Shown here piece after piece: positions 1-12,008 of a stretch of DNA of 64,000 bases. This stretch comes from Ophiodon elongatus (Eukaryota; Chordata; Actinopteri; Perciformes; Hexagrammidae), in contig JACSYO010001013.1 of assembly GCA_016806645.1 (NCBI GenBank), forward strand, positions 1,860,001 to 1,924,000, written 5' to 3'. The first letter of the stretch is position 1. The number at the start of each line of letters is the position of its first letter. The position numbers were made by a program, and so were the translations under genes. The notes below the pieces were generated by a model. It did no database searches. It worked only from the letters and a program-made list of their open reading frames with translations, and was not told the origin of the DNA.

Positions 1-112
1 CGGCGCTAGGTGCCTTGTAGGTACAACGGCTTTGAGAGAGTACAGAGCTGAAACACAAACAGACAATGTCTCTCTCACATTCATTCGCTTTATCTAAACA
101 GAATTCCATTTA

Positions 113-133
113 CACATGCACACGCACACACGC

Positions 134-168
<35 letters not shown>
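113..168. repeat. (CA)n microsatellite at the 3' side of the Cav3 exon
   Basis: Nearly pure CA dinucleotide repeat with a few CG interruptions. In transcript orientation it is a (TG)n run beginning about 30 nt into the intron that follows the Cav3 exon. Confidence 0.95.
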
Positions 169-169
<1 letters not shown>

Positions 170-200
170 TCGCAGTGCTTCAGGTGCACTCCCAGCGGTG

Positions 201-208
201 AAGGATAT
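201..208 (-). promoter_or_regulatory. U12-type AT-AC 5' splice site
   Basis: Read on the minus strand, the eight bases at the exon end are ATATCCTT, the full consensus of minor-spliceosome AT-AC donors. No usable GT donor keeps the Cav3 reading frame near this position. Minor introns are a known feature of voltage-gated Na+ and Ca2+ channel genes. Confidence 0.8.
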
Positions 209-459
209 GGGTGGCAAACAGCTCGAAGGCACCAGGAGCGGGGTGGGCTGGTTTGGGTCAGAGCCAAAAGAACCACTGGTGCTAGAGTGGGATACGGCAG
301 CTCCTCCTTTTCCTCTTCCTCCTCCTCTTCCTCCCCTTGTTCCCTCTCCTCTCTCTCAACTGACACATGCACCTTCTCCCCCTCCTCCTCCTCATCCCCT
401 TCCTCCTGCGTTGGTCCTCTGTGCTGCTCATGCAGGTCTGAGTCCTGGTCGCCCGTCAT
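209..459 (-). CDS. First coding exon of a T-type (Cav3) voltage-gated calcium channel alpha1 subunit (partial gene)
   Basis: Cav3 alpha1 subunits form the pore of low-voltage-activated Ca2+ channels in the plasma membrane. The exon encodes an acidic N-terminal tail from the ATG at 459 (MTGDQDSDLHEQ, then long Glu runs). It then encodes LPYPTLAPVV and PRSWCLRAVCHP, the block that in CACNA1G/H/I lies just before the first membrane segment of repeat I. An acceptor (CTCTTTCAG) puts the exon start at 483, with 24 nt of 5'UTR before the ATG. The coding part stops in phase 2 inside the proline codon of the family motif CNPW, where the intron begins with ATATCCTT. The rest of the protein lies left of the window. 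Sequence alone does not separate paralogues: APVV resembles CACNA1G and TQTS resembles CACNA1H. CACNA1H sits on the same human chromosome arm (16p) as RBBP6, so cacna1h is the better guess. Confidence 0.87.
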
Positions 460-544
460 CGCCGTGCTGTGAACAGCCTGAACCTGAAAGAGGGCGCAGG
501 GGCAACGGCAAACTGTTCAGGACGCGGCAACATATGGATGCATG

Positions 545-566
545 CGTGTGTGTGTGTGTGTGTGTG
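545..566. repeat. (TG)n microsatellite
   Basis: Short TG dinucleotide run in the probable first intron of the Cav3 gene. The rest of that intron (484-2608) shows no other gene or RNA that I can support. Confidence 0.9.
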
Positions 567-2326
567 ATTCTGCTGTGCTGCCCCGTGGGTGGAACTGCAT
601 TGATTGTCAAGCCTGTCCGCGAGACCCTTCACCCTCTTAAGCGAAGCAGCATAGAAACAAAAGATCCTTCTCCTTTCTCTGAAACAATAAGCGACCTTCA
701 GGGGAAGAATCGCAGCCAGCGAGCAGTCCTGTGCAGGAAACATTAATCTACAAAAACCTAAACAGAATGAAGTGAAGGGACGAGAGCAAAGGTGCAAACA
801 CGGAGTCATTGCAGGCAACCGGAAGCACTTAACACACTTCATTTTAATCCTACAGCTGTACAATGCAGTGATGACAACAGGCCATTACTGCTGATGCTTT
901 TAATCCAGACTGGCTTTAAACAATCTGGACATCCAGAGAGAAAGTAGCTTAGACAGCTTGTTCATGACACTGTGGAGAGAGTAAAGTGTGCAGTATTGTA
1001 TTCATTTACAATCAATTCCCACTTATGATGATTGCTTAAAGCTCCCGGAGTTATAATTTTTTTCCTTGAGCTATAATTTAACATAAAATCTCACGACATG
1101 CAGTGACTTTGTCAAGCCACAGCAGCTTGTGGTTAAAATGTATAAGCACTGGCAGGAATGTCTTGAAGCATTGGAATATCATGAAGGAAATTTCAAATTG
1201 AATGATAATCTCAGTTTAAATTAGGAGCGTGATCACAAGAGCGGATTCAATCCTTTGCTTTTCATTTCCTGTTTTAAATTTCATCACATTTTCTGTTTTA
1301 TTGTGCAGTATGCAGTGGAGTTTGGCAGAAAAGATGGGAGCTGGAGCATGTGACACAGTCCACATTGTCTCGAGTGCACAGCAAACGCTCCCCACTGCTC
1401 ATCCCATTGCTTATTGATCCCCTGAGATTCTGGCAAATTTATTCCAAAGCTACCAATTTGTTATCAAGTTGGAGCAAGAGCTGCATTATTTGGAAAACGA
1501 ACATAAAGAATAATCAGGACAGTGGAAGTCTGGGCCAACGACGAGCCTGTGCAGGCATTATACTCTGCCTACCGTGTGACAGGACAAGAGGAGAGCTGGC
1601 ATTCAAGTTCATAGCGTAGATAGGAGTGTTTCTGTGTGTGTGCGTTTGATGAAAATAATGAGATTGAATCTGCCACTATCCTTCTTTCCTGTGTATTTTT
1701 ATTACGGGCACGTTGCCTAGAATGTGTGAGGAGTCCAAGGCCGCACAGTTTAAGGCTTTTTGTTGTGATTCAATCGTAGCTGATGGGCGGACATCAATCA
1801 ACCATTGAAAAAAAAAAGAAAGCCATTCTTCTGCACAGTTAAAAACCTGCTGATGAGCCCTTTCAAAAGACTTTAAAAACTCATTATGAGCCTCCCTTGC
1901 TAACAGCCGGGCCATGTGGAAATTAAATCATGCTCTGAACCAGTTACCAGAACCAAATATATTCACACCTCTGTAAGACCTCTGAACACACATTAAGTTT
2001 TGTATTCCTTCCAATTCTGTGCAGTGTGCACTCATCACAAATGCATAAATTGCCTAATCTTTTTACCAAGAATTTGCAACAGCATCGTGCTCAATAAAAC
2101 CAGGGCAAACAACAAATATCCACAAATTCAAACATTTTCTTTTCACTCTTAGTGGTATACAGTGATATACAAAAATCCTCCTGAGGGCCAACCAGTTCCA
2201 TATACCGACGATGTCTATGAGGCTACAGCATTTCCCAGCATTAGTCTAATTAATCCTAGAATAAACGGTAGAATGATATAAAACCAAACATCTCAGAATT
2301 GGTCTCATGGTCTCCTATATGATGTC

Positions 2327-2357
<31 letters not shown>

Positions 2358-2608
2358 GGCATTCAATAAAGTACGTTAAGACCACTAACTTATACTGCAC
2401 ATCACTTTACCTGGCTATGACAATATTATTTTAATTGCTTCCTTTATGAGGAAGACACACCGCCATTGACAAACATCGACATCATAGGATCTGGACATTT
2501 TCCATTGTGCCACGGGCATTCACCAAGCGCAGTGCCCGGGACAGGAGAGCAAAGACAAAAGTATATTATAGCACAAAAAAACTAAAAAACTTTGCCTGCC
2601 GTCCTTAC

Positions 2609-2960
2609 CGGGGTGCAGCGTCCATCCACCGGCGTCATTCACTCCGGGTCCGCCGTGCGCCCTGAGCTGGAGCCCTGGTGCTCCATCGGAGAGCAGCCCG
2701 CTGGTCCTCTGCCTCCTCCCCCCCGCCGATATCCAAACTCAGCCCGTTAGTCGGGACTCGGGAGGATGAAAAAAAAAGAGGGGGGAAAATTAGAGAGAGG
2801 AATGTGGCGCAGAAGTTTGAATAACCGGGAAAAGTAAAGTTGAATTCAACCAGGTGGCACCCCGTGCGTCTGCGTCCCCTCAGCCGCTGGACGCGCTCTG
2901 CGGTGGTTCAGGTACCGGAGTTCAGGCGCACCGGGGAGAGAGAGGGAGAGCCGCGTCAAG
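2609..2960 (-). promoter_or_regulatory. Probable promoter and untranslated first exon of the Cav3 gene
   Basis: A GC- and CpG-rich block in otherwise AT-rich DNA. On the minus strand it ends in a strong donor, CACCCCG followed by GTAAGG at 2608. It lies 2.1 kb upstream of the Cav3 coding exon, which begins with its own acceptor, so an upstream 5' exon is required. A second CpG-rich stretch with a donor-like CTG/GTGAGA at 3776 could be an alternative first exon. Transcription start not determined. This is inference from position and splice signals. Confidence 0.5.
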
Positions 2961-5794
2961 CCCGCCAGAGAGAGGCAGACCGGAGATACCTTCAAAATAA
3001 GACCGTCTAGTCCCGGAAGCCTCACAGTCATGAGAAATGTCGAGAGTTTATGCAAATATTTGGTAAACAAAAAAAAAATAATTCCGCTTTCCTTGTGGGA
3101 ACTTGTGGGTTGAGCTTGATGCAAATGTCGAGTTGTTACAGGTGAGTCCTTGGCTGTCATTCATTAATTGGCTCGGTTAATTAGCTTTCAAATCCAAGAG
3201 GAGACGGATTACACCTTGTTGAATAGCGGACCATAAATCTATCTATTCTTCAGGCTTTTCTTTCAGCGGTCTCTGTGGTAGTATAAACTAGAGAACACAG
3301 TAACTAGGGAACAAACAACCCCGTTAGGAGCACAGCACTTTGTTCCCAAATGGTTAGCTGCTACCAGACTACTCACTGTGTTAAATAAAGTGAACACAGT
3401 ACTTGAGTTCAACGCTCGTGTATATTAAGAGAAACAGCCAATGTTTACCATCAGTAACCAACCATTTAACCAAGTAATATCTCTCATTTCATGTCGACCT
3501 TTAGTACTCATAGCTCGCATCCGGTGCGGATCTGACCGACATCAATGGTGAGTGAATGAAATGATAAATATAAATAAATAAAAGTGAACACCTACTCCGA
3601 GAAGCGTTTTATTTTGAAAGATTGGGCTGGAGAGCTCTATTCTTAAACCCGGAGAACTTGACACTGACGGAGCGAGTGAGAGCATGTGACCGGTCCCCTC
3701 TCCTCCGCCTCAAAGTGCACCCCAACCCAACATCCATCCCTCCGTCTGTCTGCCTCCGCGAGGCGGTTATCTCACCAGCCGCGCCGGTGCTCCGCGCTCA
3801 GCAGGGATGTGGATTCACTAAACCCAAAGGTGTGGCAGAGCTCCAACACAGCGGTGCCTTGAAAGCATCTTCCGCTACAGCGGGTTTCAGAGAACAATGA
3901 ATGACGGCCAACACTGTACTCTGTGTTATCATTTATATAATAGTGGGGGAATAAGTATCCAGATCCTTGAGTAAAAGTATCGGTATACAAATGAATTACA
4001 AACGTAGAGTCCTGCATTCAAAATGTCACGTAAGGCTGTAAAAGTGCAAAATATTTTATTATTTTCATTTGAATAGCCCTTTTGATAATGAGGTATTATA
4101 TACATGATAAGCTGTGTTTTTATCACTGGGGCATTCACATGTTATCAGTATCTTAACGACGTATAGTGGTTAAGGTGGACTTATTGTTAGGTGGTTTAAT
4201 CTATCACACCGTATGATATTTCATATTTTATGAGCTGGTCGTATGTTTTGGGTCAAAATTGTAACCTGAAACGTAGCTCGTAACCAGATGTTAAATAGTA
4301 AAAAGTTAAATGTCCCTCTGAATTGTAATGGAGTAGTGGCATAAAAATGGAAAGACTCAAGTAAACAACAACTACCTCGAGATTGTAGTAAATGCACTTT
4401 CGGCATTGTCCATAATTTAGTTTCACTTACTTTTCATCCATTTGATAACGTGTTCTTTTATGAAACCCAATCAAAGAAAGGGCTGTTACATTTTAGATGA
4501 GACTGAGGTGACACCAACAGGGCAGAGGGGGAAAAAGGCAGACTAGGCATCTTTAACGTCCTAAAATAGAGTGAAACTCAACTGCTCCTCATTTGTCTTG
4601 GGGCTCCATCCGATTCCCTCGAGGTCCGCTGGCAGTCCCCGGATCCCACTTTGGGATCTAATATTAGAACTACAGTGCAGTCTAAGCAAACAGCTTCCAG
4701 GGAGCACTAGTCTTAAATGCTCTCCAGCTAAGTTTTTAATACCTACATATGGCCTCCAAATAGTTTTCTGGTGGTGTTCTGTTCTATGTTTACACTCATC
4801 GGAGGTCCCACGGTAGCAGCTTTGCGGGGCTGTGACGCTCATTGAACACTGGAAAACAAATTTGGAGGCATTAAAAATAGACAAACGACGTTGCTATTTT
4901 TAGGCCCTGCGAGCGCGGCAAACCATTTGAAATGTGTTGTGCTGGAGGAAATTGCCCCGTTGTCACCTAAATTGAAGAGGTTTTCGGATGTGATGGGTGG
5001 GAGTAGGCAGCGTAGTCTTCGAGCCTGTTATTGTGAAGGGGCAGGAATTTGAGCAGGTCAATTACTTTAAATGTCCGCAAACAATTATAGAAGAGAAACA
5101 CACTTTTAAGACCAATGCAACGTCTCTCTCTCCTTCAAAGGAGCTTCAATGCCAGCAATCCAGGTCGATCACGACCCCGCCCACTCCCTTCACACATCAT
5201 TCCAGCTGTTGCCATGTGGCAGGAGACTCAAGGTTCCTCTCGCTAGGAAAAATGGTGAAAGAGGTAATGTGTGCCCTCTGCTGTGACACAATAAACTGCA
5301 GCTTCTGCTGTGGAAAATGTATTTCAGCTGCTCTTTACTGTCTGCTTTACACTGTGTTGCCAGAAAGCCAAAGTCAACTTTCCATTTCATGCAATGGACA
5401 ATAATCCGATCTCCAGATATTAAGTCAGGGGATCACCTAAGTCAACCTGATTGCCGAATGTCCGCACTAAACTGTGGAGATACTCTGCTCTGACCCAAAG
5501 TGTTGCACCTACAGACCGGCGGATTCACCACCAGTGTGACTCGAAAATAAGAAGAGATTTTCACTCAGAGCAGGGAAACACCGTGCAATACCCAATCAAC
5601 GCCCACAGCCGACAAGACTGCTCGCAGCTCTCATAACTGTTGCAGCAGCGGCATACATCAAACATTTAGTGTGTCTCAACAACACAGTCAAAGAATCTAG
5701 GACACATTCAAGCACATAAACACACACAGACCTCTACGGCTAACATCTTACCCTCCCCGAGAAGAGGACTGATGAGCGCTGTTGGAAGCATCTC

Positions 5795-5861
5795 TGTGTG
5801 TGTGCGTGTGTGTGTGTGTGTGTGTGTGCGTGTGTGTGTGTGTGCGTGTGTGTGTGTGTGT
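5795..5861. repeat. (TG)n microsatellite with CG interruptions
   Basis: Interrupted TG dinucleotide repeat. First of a dense series within 2 kb. Confidence 0.95.
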
Positions 5862-6060
5862 AGTAATCGGTTGTTACCGGGTCTCCCTGACTGTGTTCGT
5901 TCTCTCTTCCAGCTCGTCTCATCCGTCTTACACTTAAGTGTCTCGTGTAGCTCATGCAAGACTCTTTCTGCTCCGCAGAATCATTTCATGCATTTTTCAC
6001 TGCTCCGTCACTGAGGTGTGTCCAAATGATGGTTTACATTAGTCACTCAAATGCACTCAC

Positions 6061-6083
6061 TCACACACACACACACACACACA

Positions 6084-6118
<35 letters not shown>

Positions 6119-6128
6119 TCACACACAC
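6061..6128. repeat. (CA)n microsatellite
   Basis: CA dinucleotide run with two TCACAC interruptions. Further CA runs follow at about 6405-6436, 6533-6558 and 7221-7268. Confidence 0.95.
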
Positions 6129-6403
6129 GGGCAGAAATGCATTCCCTCTGTTATCGGTTGAGGATGGGTATCTAGGCCAAACATTATTATCAGCGTGTGG
6201 TAGGCGCCCCTTGGGTGTGTTACCATGGTGACCATCACATAACATTACATACGGGGAAGTGTGTTATTCCATGGCATTGTCACAACTACGTGCACACACG
6301 TTGACATAAATTCGATCACAGATCAATAATCCTGATCAATTATTGAAACTGCCATGACAACCACCTGAGGGCACATCATGCTACGAAGCTCACGTACTAT
6401 ACT

Positions 6404-6438
<35 letters not shown>

Positions 6439-7483
6439 CAGAAACACATGAGCAGTGTGACACTGAGCCTGCCTACTACTGTACTTGACCTAGTGTCATG
6501 TAGTAGTACAAGAAGAGGTTAATAAAGCATACACACACACACGCACACACACACACACGGTATAGTCGCGGTATAGTCAGCGATGTCCATGTCAGCTTCT
6601 CAAGTTTCAGTTTTCAGAGCAGGGGAACAGAGGAGACAACAGTAATTATACGTCTGTATGTAGTATATTGTCATTCTTACGAGAAAATATCTTGTGTGAA
6701 ACATTTACACTGTAATCTGCAGTGTGTAATCTAAAACCGTGCTGCATTCGTAATCACAGTGTGAGACTTTCATGCAATAAAATAAGTTCACGGCCAAGTA
6801 TCTTCTTCACCAGCATAATTAGATGCTCAGATATCCTGCTATGTTTTAGACAAACAACTGGAGGGATTTCACCGTGCATTCCTTATTTTTTTTTTTATCA
6901 GTTCGAGGAATCATGGATATCTATCACACTATACAATTTCCACATCCCACTCTCCGTCTCCGCTTTTTCTGTGCCATGTTTGCAAAGCATAAATGCACAG
7001 TGGTCCATACAAACGCATGGGCGATCATGCACACACAGCCGGCGTCTACCGCAGACGTTACATTGATGACAGGATGCGAGAGAGTTAGGTTCTGTGTGTG
7101 AGAGCCAGTCAGCGGAGGAGCATCTTTTCTGACAATCGGCAGAAGTGAAGTTGCCTAGCAACCTTTGGCCTTGATGACAGGAAATGATGTCATGCTTGTA
7201 AGGCAAAACACAAGCAGACATACACACACACACACATACACACACACATACACACACATACACACACAGATATTCACAGGCAGATAACAGGTGCACACAT
7301 GCACACACACGTGTGAGACGGTGAACCTGGCAGGATGGGGGATGAGCGGAATAAAGTGTTGTGATGATAATCTGGGCAAGGGTTAAAACAAACATTATAT
7401 TAATCTTCTCTAATGGTCTCACTGATCTCTGAGTCCATTAAGGCTGACCTTATGGACATATATGTATATATATATATGCATAC

Positions 7484-7540
7484 AAACACACACACAAGCA
7501 AACACGCACACGCACACGCACACACACACACACACACACA
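7484..7540. repeat. (CA)n microsatellite
   Basis: CA repeat with CG interruptions preceded by a short (TA)n run. Another pure CA run follows at about 7731-7763. Confidence 0.95.
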
Positions 7541-7730
7541 TTGCATGGACTGAGCTGAGAATGTGCTTTAATGTGCTGCTGTTTAGGGAAATATACATCT
7601 GCTGCTCTCTTATTCCTCAATGTCTCCTCAACCTGTCTGTGAACCCATTTCCTGCCTTTGGCCCGTTTCCTGTGATCCACCAGTCACGCCATCTCTCTGA
7701 CTCGGCACATACACTTGCAACATGCACACA

Positions 7731-7766
<36 letters not shown>

Positions 7767-8236
7767 GAAGCTTATTGCTGTGTGCTCTGGGAGTGAGAGC
7801 GAGAGGTGGTGACATGCAGGCTTGTATTTTGGAGCTGAGGCATATGAGAGAAGATCTTTTATTGTTAATCTGTTTCCCCTCCCATTGCACAAGTTGCAGG
7901 ACTTACAGCGCCACACAGTGGTCAGTCTGTCTCACTGCACTCGATTCCTCGTGGGACGTTTTGCTTTAATTATTCATGTCTGCAAAGGAATGAGCTGCCA
8001 AAGGCCCTGAAGCTCAGCAGTGAGTTTGAGGATCTGCTTTCGAGGACATACTTCATCCTCTCTGAATAATCCAGTTACTTCCAAATATATCTGATACTTC
8101 GTGTGCTGCAGTACATCATTGTTCTTTTACCACCAACGTGGGCGGTATGTGTTCTCCCTCTTGTACTTTGGGCTTCTTCTAACAAATATCAATTATAAAA
8201 ATGTGGTTGAGCCTTCATGTCGATGTTGCTGCTATT

Positions 8237-8608
8237 GGTAACACTTTCCATGAAGACCACATCTATAACACATTATGAGGCCATTCAAAGTGAATTATTA
8301 TGCATTAATAATGCTTCATGACTACATTAAAGATAAGGTATGATACAGCATGGACTATTACTGAAAACTATGAATCCTTAAGTACAGTTGGTTGTGTGGA
8401 GGATAGGGGAGTATACGTAATCATAATATATTATAAGCTTCATCAGTCAATCTCTAATTTATAACTAGTCAGAAGCATCCATAAGACATTTGGACATTAT
8501 AAGTCTCATCTATAATATAATAGTGCATCAGAAAGCATTATGCATTATAATTCACTGTGAACGCCCCCGTAACAGGCTGTAGACGTGGTCTTCATAGAAA
8601 GTGTTAGC
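8237..8608. mobile_element. Palindromic MITE-like element, 372 bp
   Basis: The left end GGTAACACTTTCCATGAAGA reappears inverted at the right end (GCTAACACTTTCTATGAAGA). The match continues for about 75 bp with few mismatches and gaps, through GACCAC and GTGAATTATTATGCAT on the left and their inverted counterparts on the right. No transposase frame. Long imperfect terminal inverted repeats around a short AT-rich centre are typical of non-autonomous DNA transposons in fish. No clear target duplication was seen, so the superfamily is unassigned. Confidence 0.75.
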
Positions 8609-9819
8609 AAACTATTTTAAATGTGTAGATGTATTTCATTTTTTTTTTGTATCAGCTTCAGCATCCTTTTGTGTAAGCTGAACTGAAATATATATATTTT
8701 TTGTGATCGTGGTAATTTAAAGTTGACATTACTTCAATGTCATCAGTTATGGTATTTTTTTCCTTTCAAAGTAAACATCCTTCTAAATGTTTGCCCAAAT
8801 ATATAGATAGTACATTTAAATTAGAGCAGTACACCTGTGTTTACACACTTAGATGGTGGGAGCACACGGGAAATACAACTTTTTTTATGATCTACACACA
8901 GTCGACAGCCCAACTGACTAAATTCACGTCTCAAATAGTAGCGCGAGTATTCTCGTCTTTTTTTTTTTACATAAAGTGTGCGACGTAAACGAGGAGCATC
9001 AGCACAAAGAGAAGCCGACTGTCTTCAGATAAACTTCACACGTGTTGAAGGCGACAGTCAACCTGTCAGGTAACATCCATGACTGCACTCTTTAACTTAC
9101 ACCGACGTCAAGGACGTCATCGCTGTCGCCAACGTACCTGCACGTGAGCATCTTCACTGGTAAAACTATCGTAACCATAGTTACTGCAAACATTTTTTTT
9201 TTTTTTATTTATTTATTTATTTTTTTTAACAGCCTTACTCCTTAATGCATAATTAAACTGTTTTATACAAAATTTTATATTTCAGTGAGAATAATCCCAC
9301 TATATTGTGTTTGATTGTTGCAAAGAAGGTCTTACTCCTTCTGTAGGTGTTATGTTTATTTTAACACTTGCTTTACCACCATCATGCTGTGCAACATAAA
9401 GGTTTAAGCACGCGGTTAACTCGAGACACCTTCATACGCCTTCTCCTGTTTATCACTTGTACCTTCTATCCATGTCTATACGGACAGAAGGTAGGGAAGT
9501 TCTAACACCTGAAACACGTCCAGGTCCGAGGCTAAATCCACGCGATGCATACATTTGAAATATTAAATTCCCTTTTTTTTTTTTTTTTTTTTTTAAATAC
9601 ATTTGATAAGAAATGTCATTCACACCAGCGGCTTCCTGTTTCGTCACAGCAGTCACACGCTCAAATGTGCAGCGTCTCTTTAAACGTTGCCCTTAACAGC
9701 CCGTGCTTTGTCGCTTTTAACACGGAGCCATTAACCTTCGTCCGTGTGGTCATTACACAACTCCAGAGTTCAATCATTGAGAAAATACGACGCGGGACAT
9801 TTTCATGAGGTCAAAACAT

Positions 9820-9825
9820 TTTAAT
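9820..9825 (-). terminator. rbbp6: Candidate rbbp6 poly(A) signal (ATTAAA)
   Basis: ATTAAA on the minus strand about 1.18 kb after the rbbp6 stop codon. Several AATAAA hexamers also occur further down at about 9205-9221. Which one is used cannot be told from sequence. Confidence 0.35.
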
Positions 9826-11002
9826 TAAAAAAAAAAAAAACGAACAACTCATTTGTAAGAACACTAGTCCTCCAATTTGTCCCACTTCGGTCACATTTCA
9901 CTTTCACACCGACACACACACACACATTCAGTCACTCCGACAACGTGATGGACACCTACTGCACCTTTGGAACAAAAACATGCCGACTGATTAGACATTA
10001 TTAATCAACACATCCTAGATTTATACAATCCAGTGTAGCATGGATACATAAAGATTTGTTTTAACTTAAAAGGACTATACTGGCGATCGTGTCGGTTTCA
10101 GCACACTGATCAACAACACTAACCGTTTCCAAAGAGAACTACTGGATGTCATTCATATTAAGTTTGGTTTGAAAATCAACTTGGGAATTTATCCAAGAAT
10201 ATTTTTTTGCCTTTAAATCAATTTATAATCCCCCCACCCCACAAAAAAAACAACTACTGGCATGATTGAAACCAATGGCTGCCAAAAAATGAGATTATCA
10301 TCAACGTTGGAAAAAGGTTTGCAGTAATGGAAAGTATAAATATTTGTACTTAATGTACAAAAACATGCAAAACCACAAGTACAGTCCTTAAAAAAAAAAA
10401 AAAAAAAAGCTTACAAAGACCCTCATAGCTATGAAGGTTATTCTGCATTTAAGCCTTGAACAGCACACAGGGATGTGAGCAAAACAAACCGAGGGAAAAT
10501 TATTATTATGTGAAGCAACAGCTCATCTCTATTTACAAATGAATCAGAGACAGAGAAACAGCAATTCCTCCTCTACAAAGAAGCAATCACATCCCTGAGT
10601 ACAGTGTTTGTTATTCCTATCATTTAGATTCACTGCTGTGGATCCGTTATCATCGTTAAGTCCTTTCTGTCCGGCTCCAGGTTGATCACAACGGTGCCGC
10701 GCAGCATCAATTCAGAGTTTTCTCCGACCCAAAGTCACAAAGAAAAGGCTCACATTGAACATTAAAGAAGCCTCAGCAGCGGTCGTAGTGCTGCAGTCCA
10801 GGCACAACAAAGTACCACGAGTACGTTTGGAGACTTGCAGTGACATTAAGTAAATAACAGCCAAACAGCCGTCTGGCGTCGGGGACAGTCAAAGACTTGT
10901 TTCGTCCGTTCCCTCAGAGTGGCACATGGAGCAGCATGCCAGTGATAGCCCATATTTCTCGAATACATCATTATCTCCTTATTAACAAACGCTAGCCTGC
11001 CG

Positions 11003-12008
11003 TTAGTGTGGAGCCCCTTCCTCCGCCTTCTCCGTCGTCTTCTCCTCCTCCTCTTCCTCCACATCTTTGTCTTTGCTCTTTTTGTGTTTCTTCTTCTTGT
11101 GTTTATGCTTGTGCTCCTTTTGTTCCCCTTCCTTCTCCTTCTCCTTCTCCTTCTCCTGGGCGCTGTGCTTCTTGTGCTTCTTGTGTTTTTTGTGTTTCTT
11201 GTGTTTCTTCTTCTTCTTGTCCGCCGCGGTGGCGGCCGCCGAGCCGCTGTGGTTGCTCTGGTCGGGGCTGGAGGGTTGGCTACCAGACAGACTGCCGCTG
11301 CCACTCCTTCCTCGCTCCGTCTCCGAGCCTTCGCCTTCGCTGTAGTCGGGCACAAAGGCCGCCTCATCCGTCTCGCGGCCAAGGTCGGAACACAATCGCT
11401 GCCTCCTGGGCTCTAGGCCGCGGCTCTCCTCTCGCCCTCCTCCACCTCTGCCTTCGGCGGCTCTCTCTTCCTTCCCTGTTCCTCCTCGTCCCTCATCTCT
11501 TCCTCCACCTCTCCCCTCCTCTCTTGCTGCAGCTCTCCCTTCGTCTCTTCCTCCTCTCCCCTCCTCCCTAACAAGTTTTATTTTGGTCGGTTTGTCGGAA
11601 TTGGTCTGCGCTGCCCTGCCACCTTTGCCCTCTTCCCTCGGTGCTCTCCCTTTCCTCTCTTCTCTCACTGCTCCCCGCCTCTCCTCCCTTGGAGCATCCC
11701 GGCCTTCACCCCTAACAGGCTTTGGAGCTTCAGTCTGCCCTTCTCTGCCTCGGACCCTTGGTGGCACCGGTGAGGGCTCTTTGGGTGCACTAAGTCCGTT
11801 TTCCTGGCCTTCTTCATCATCCTCTCTTTCCCACTTGGAGCGAGGAGGAGGCTGAATGAGCGGCTCCTCACTGGCCGGTGTGGGTTCTGGGCTGACGCTC
11901 GGGCTGCGGCCCCGGCTGGTCACGGGGCTAGATGGGAGCTGCTCTGCCGGTTTGGAGGACACGCTCTTCTGATCTTTGTCTGAGTCTCTCTTTGTTTCTT
12001 GAGATGAC
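11003..12008 (-). CDS. rbbp6: rbbp6 terminal coding exon (exon 20)
   Basis: Starts after the acceptor CTTCCGCACTAG and ends at TAA 11005-11003. It encodes residues about 1,567-1,901: a Ser/Pro stretch (RGRSPSVSPEPTPASEE), SKWEREDDEEGQ (compare the mammalian PQSKWDKDDFESEE), and a long Arg/Glu/Gly-rich segment of near-repeats (REEGRGG, RDEGRGG). Next comes the conserved block DLGRETDEAAFVPDY, then the lysine/histidine-rich nuclear tail. The middle REEGRGG portion is low-complexity and looks expanded compared with mammals. Confidence 0.95.

Larger units (their letters stand above)
2961..9819. other. Intergenic region between the Cav3 and rbbp6 genes
   Basis: No coding exon or RNA gene recognised on either strand. 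Open frames here are short or run through CA/TG repeats. It holds the cluster of microsatellites at 5.8-7.8 kb and one palindromic MITE-like element at 8.2-8.6 kb, each listed separately. Confidence 0.6.

Noticed and set aside
66..746. 226-codon plus-strand open frame with His/Thr repeats
   Set aside because: Runs through the CA microsatellite and lies antisense to the Cav3 exon; no protein-like sequence outside low complexity.
2846..3160. 104-codon minus-strand frame in the CpG-rich block
   Set aside because: No family resemblance, position fits promoter DNA; kept only as regulatory region.
1..9800. TNRC6A exons expected from human gene order
   Set aside because: No GW-repeat or TNRC6A-like N-terminal sequence seen; the exon present is Cav3.
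11006..11571. Several plus-strand frames of 90-187 codons opposite rbbp6 exon 20
   Set aside because: Leu/Pro/Ser-rich shadows of the lysine/arginine/glutamate-rich sense strand; the minus strand is clearly the conserved RBBP6 tail.
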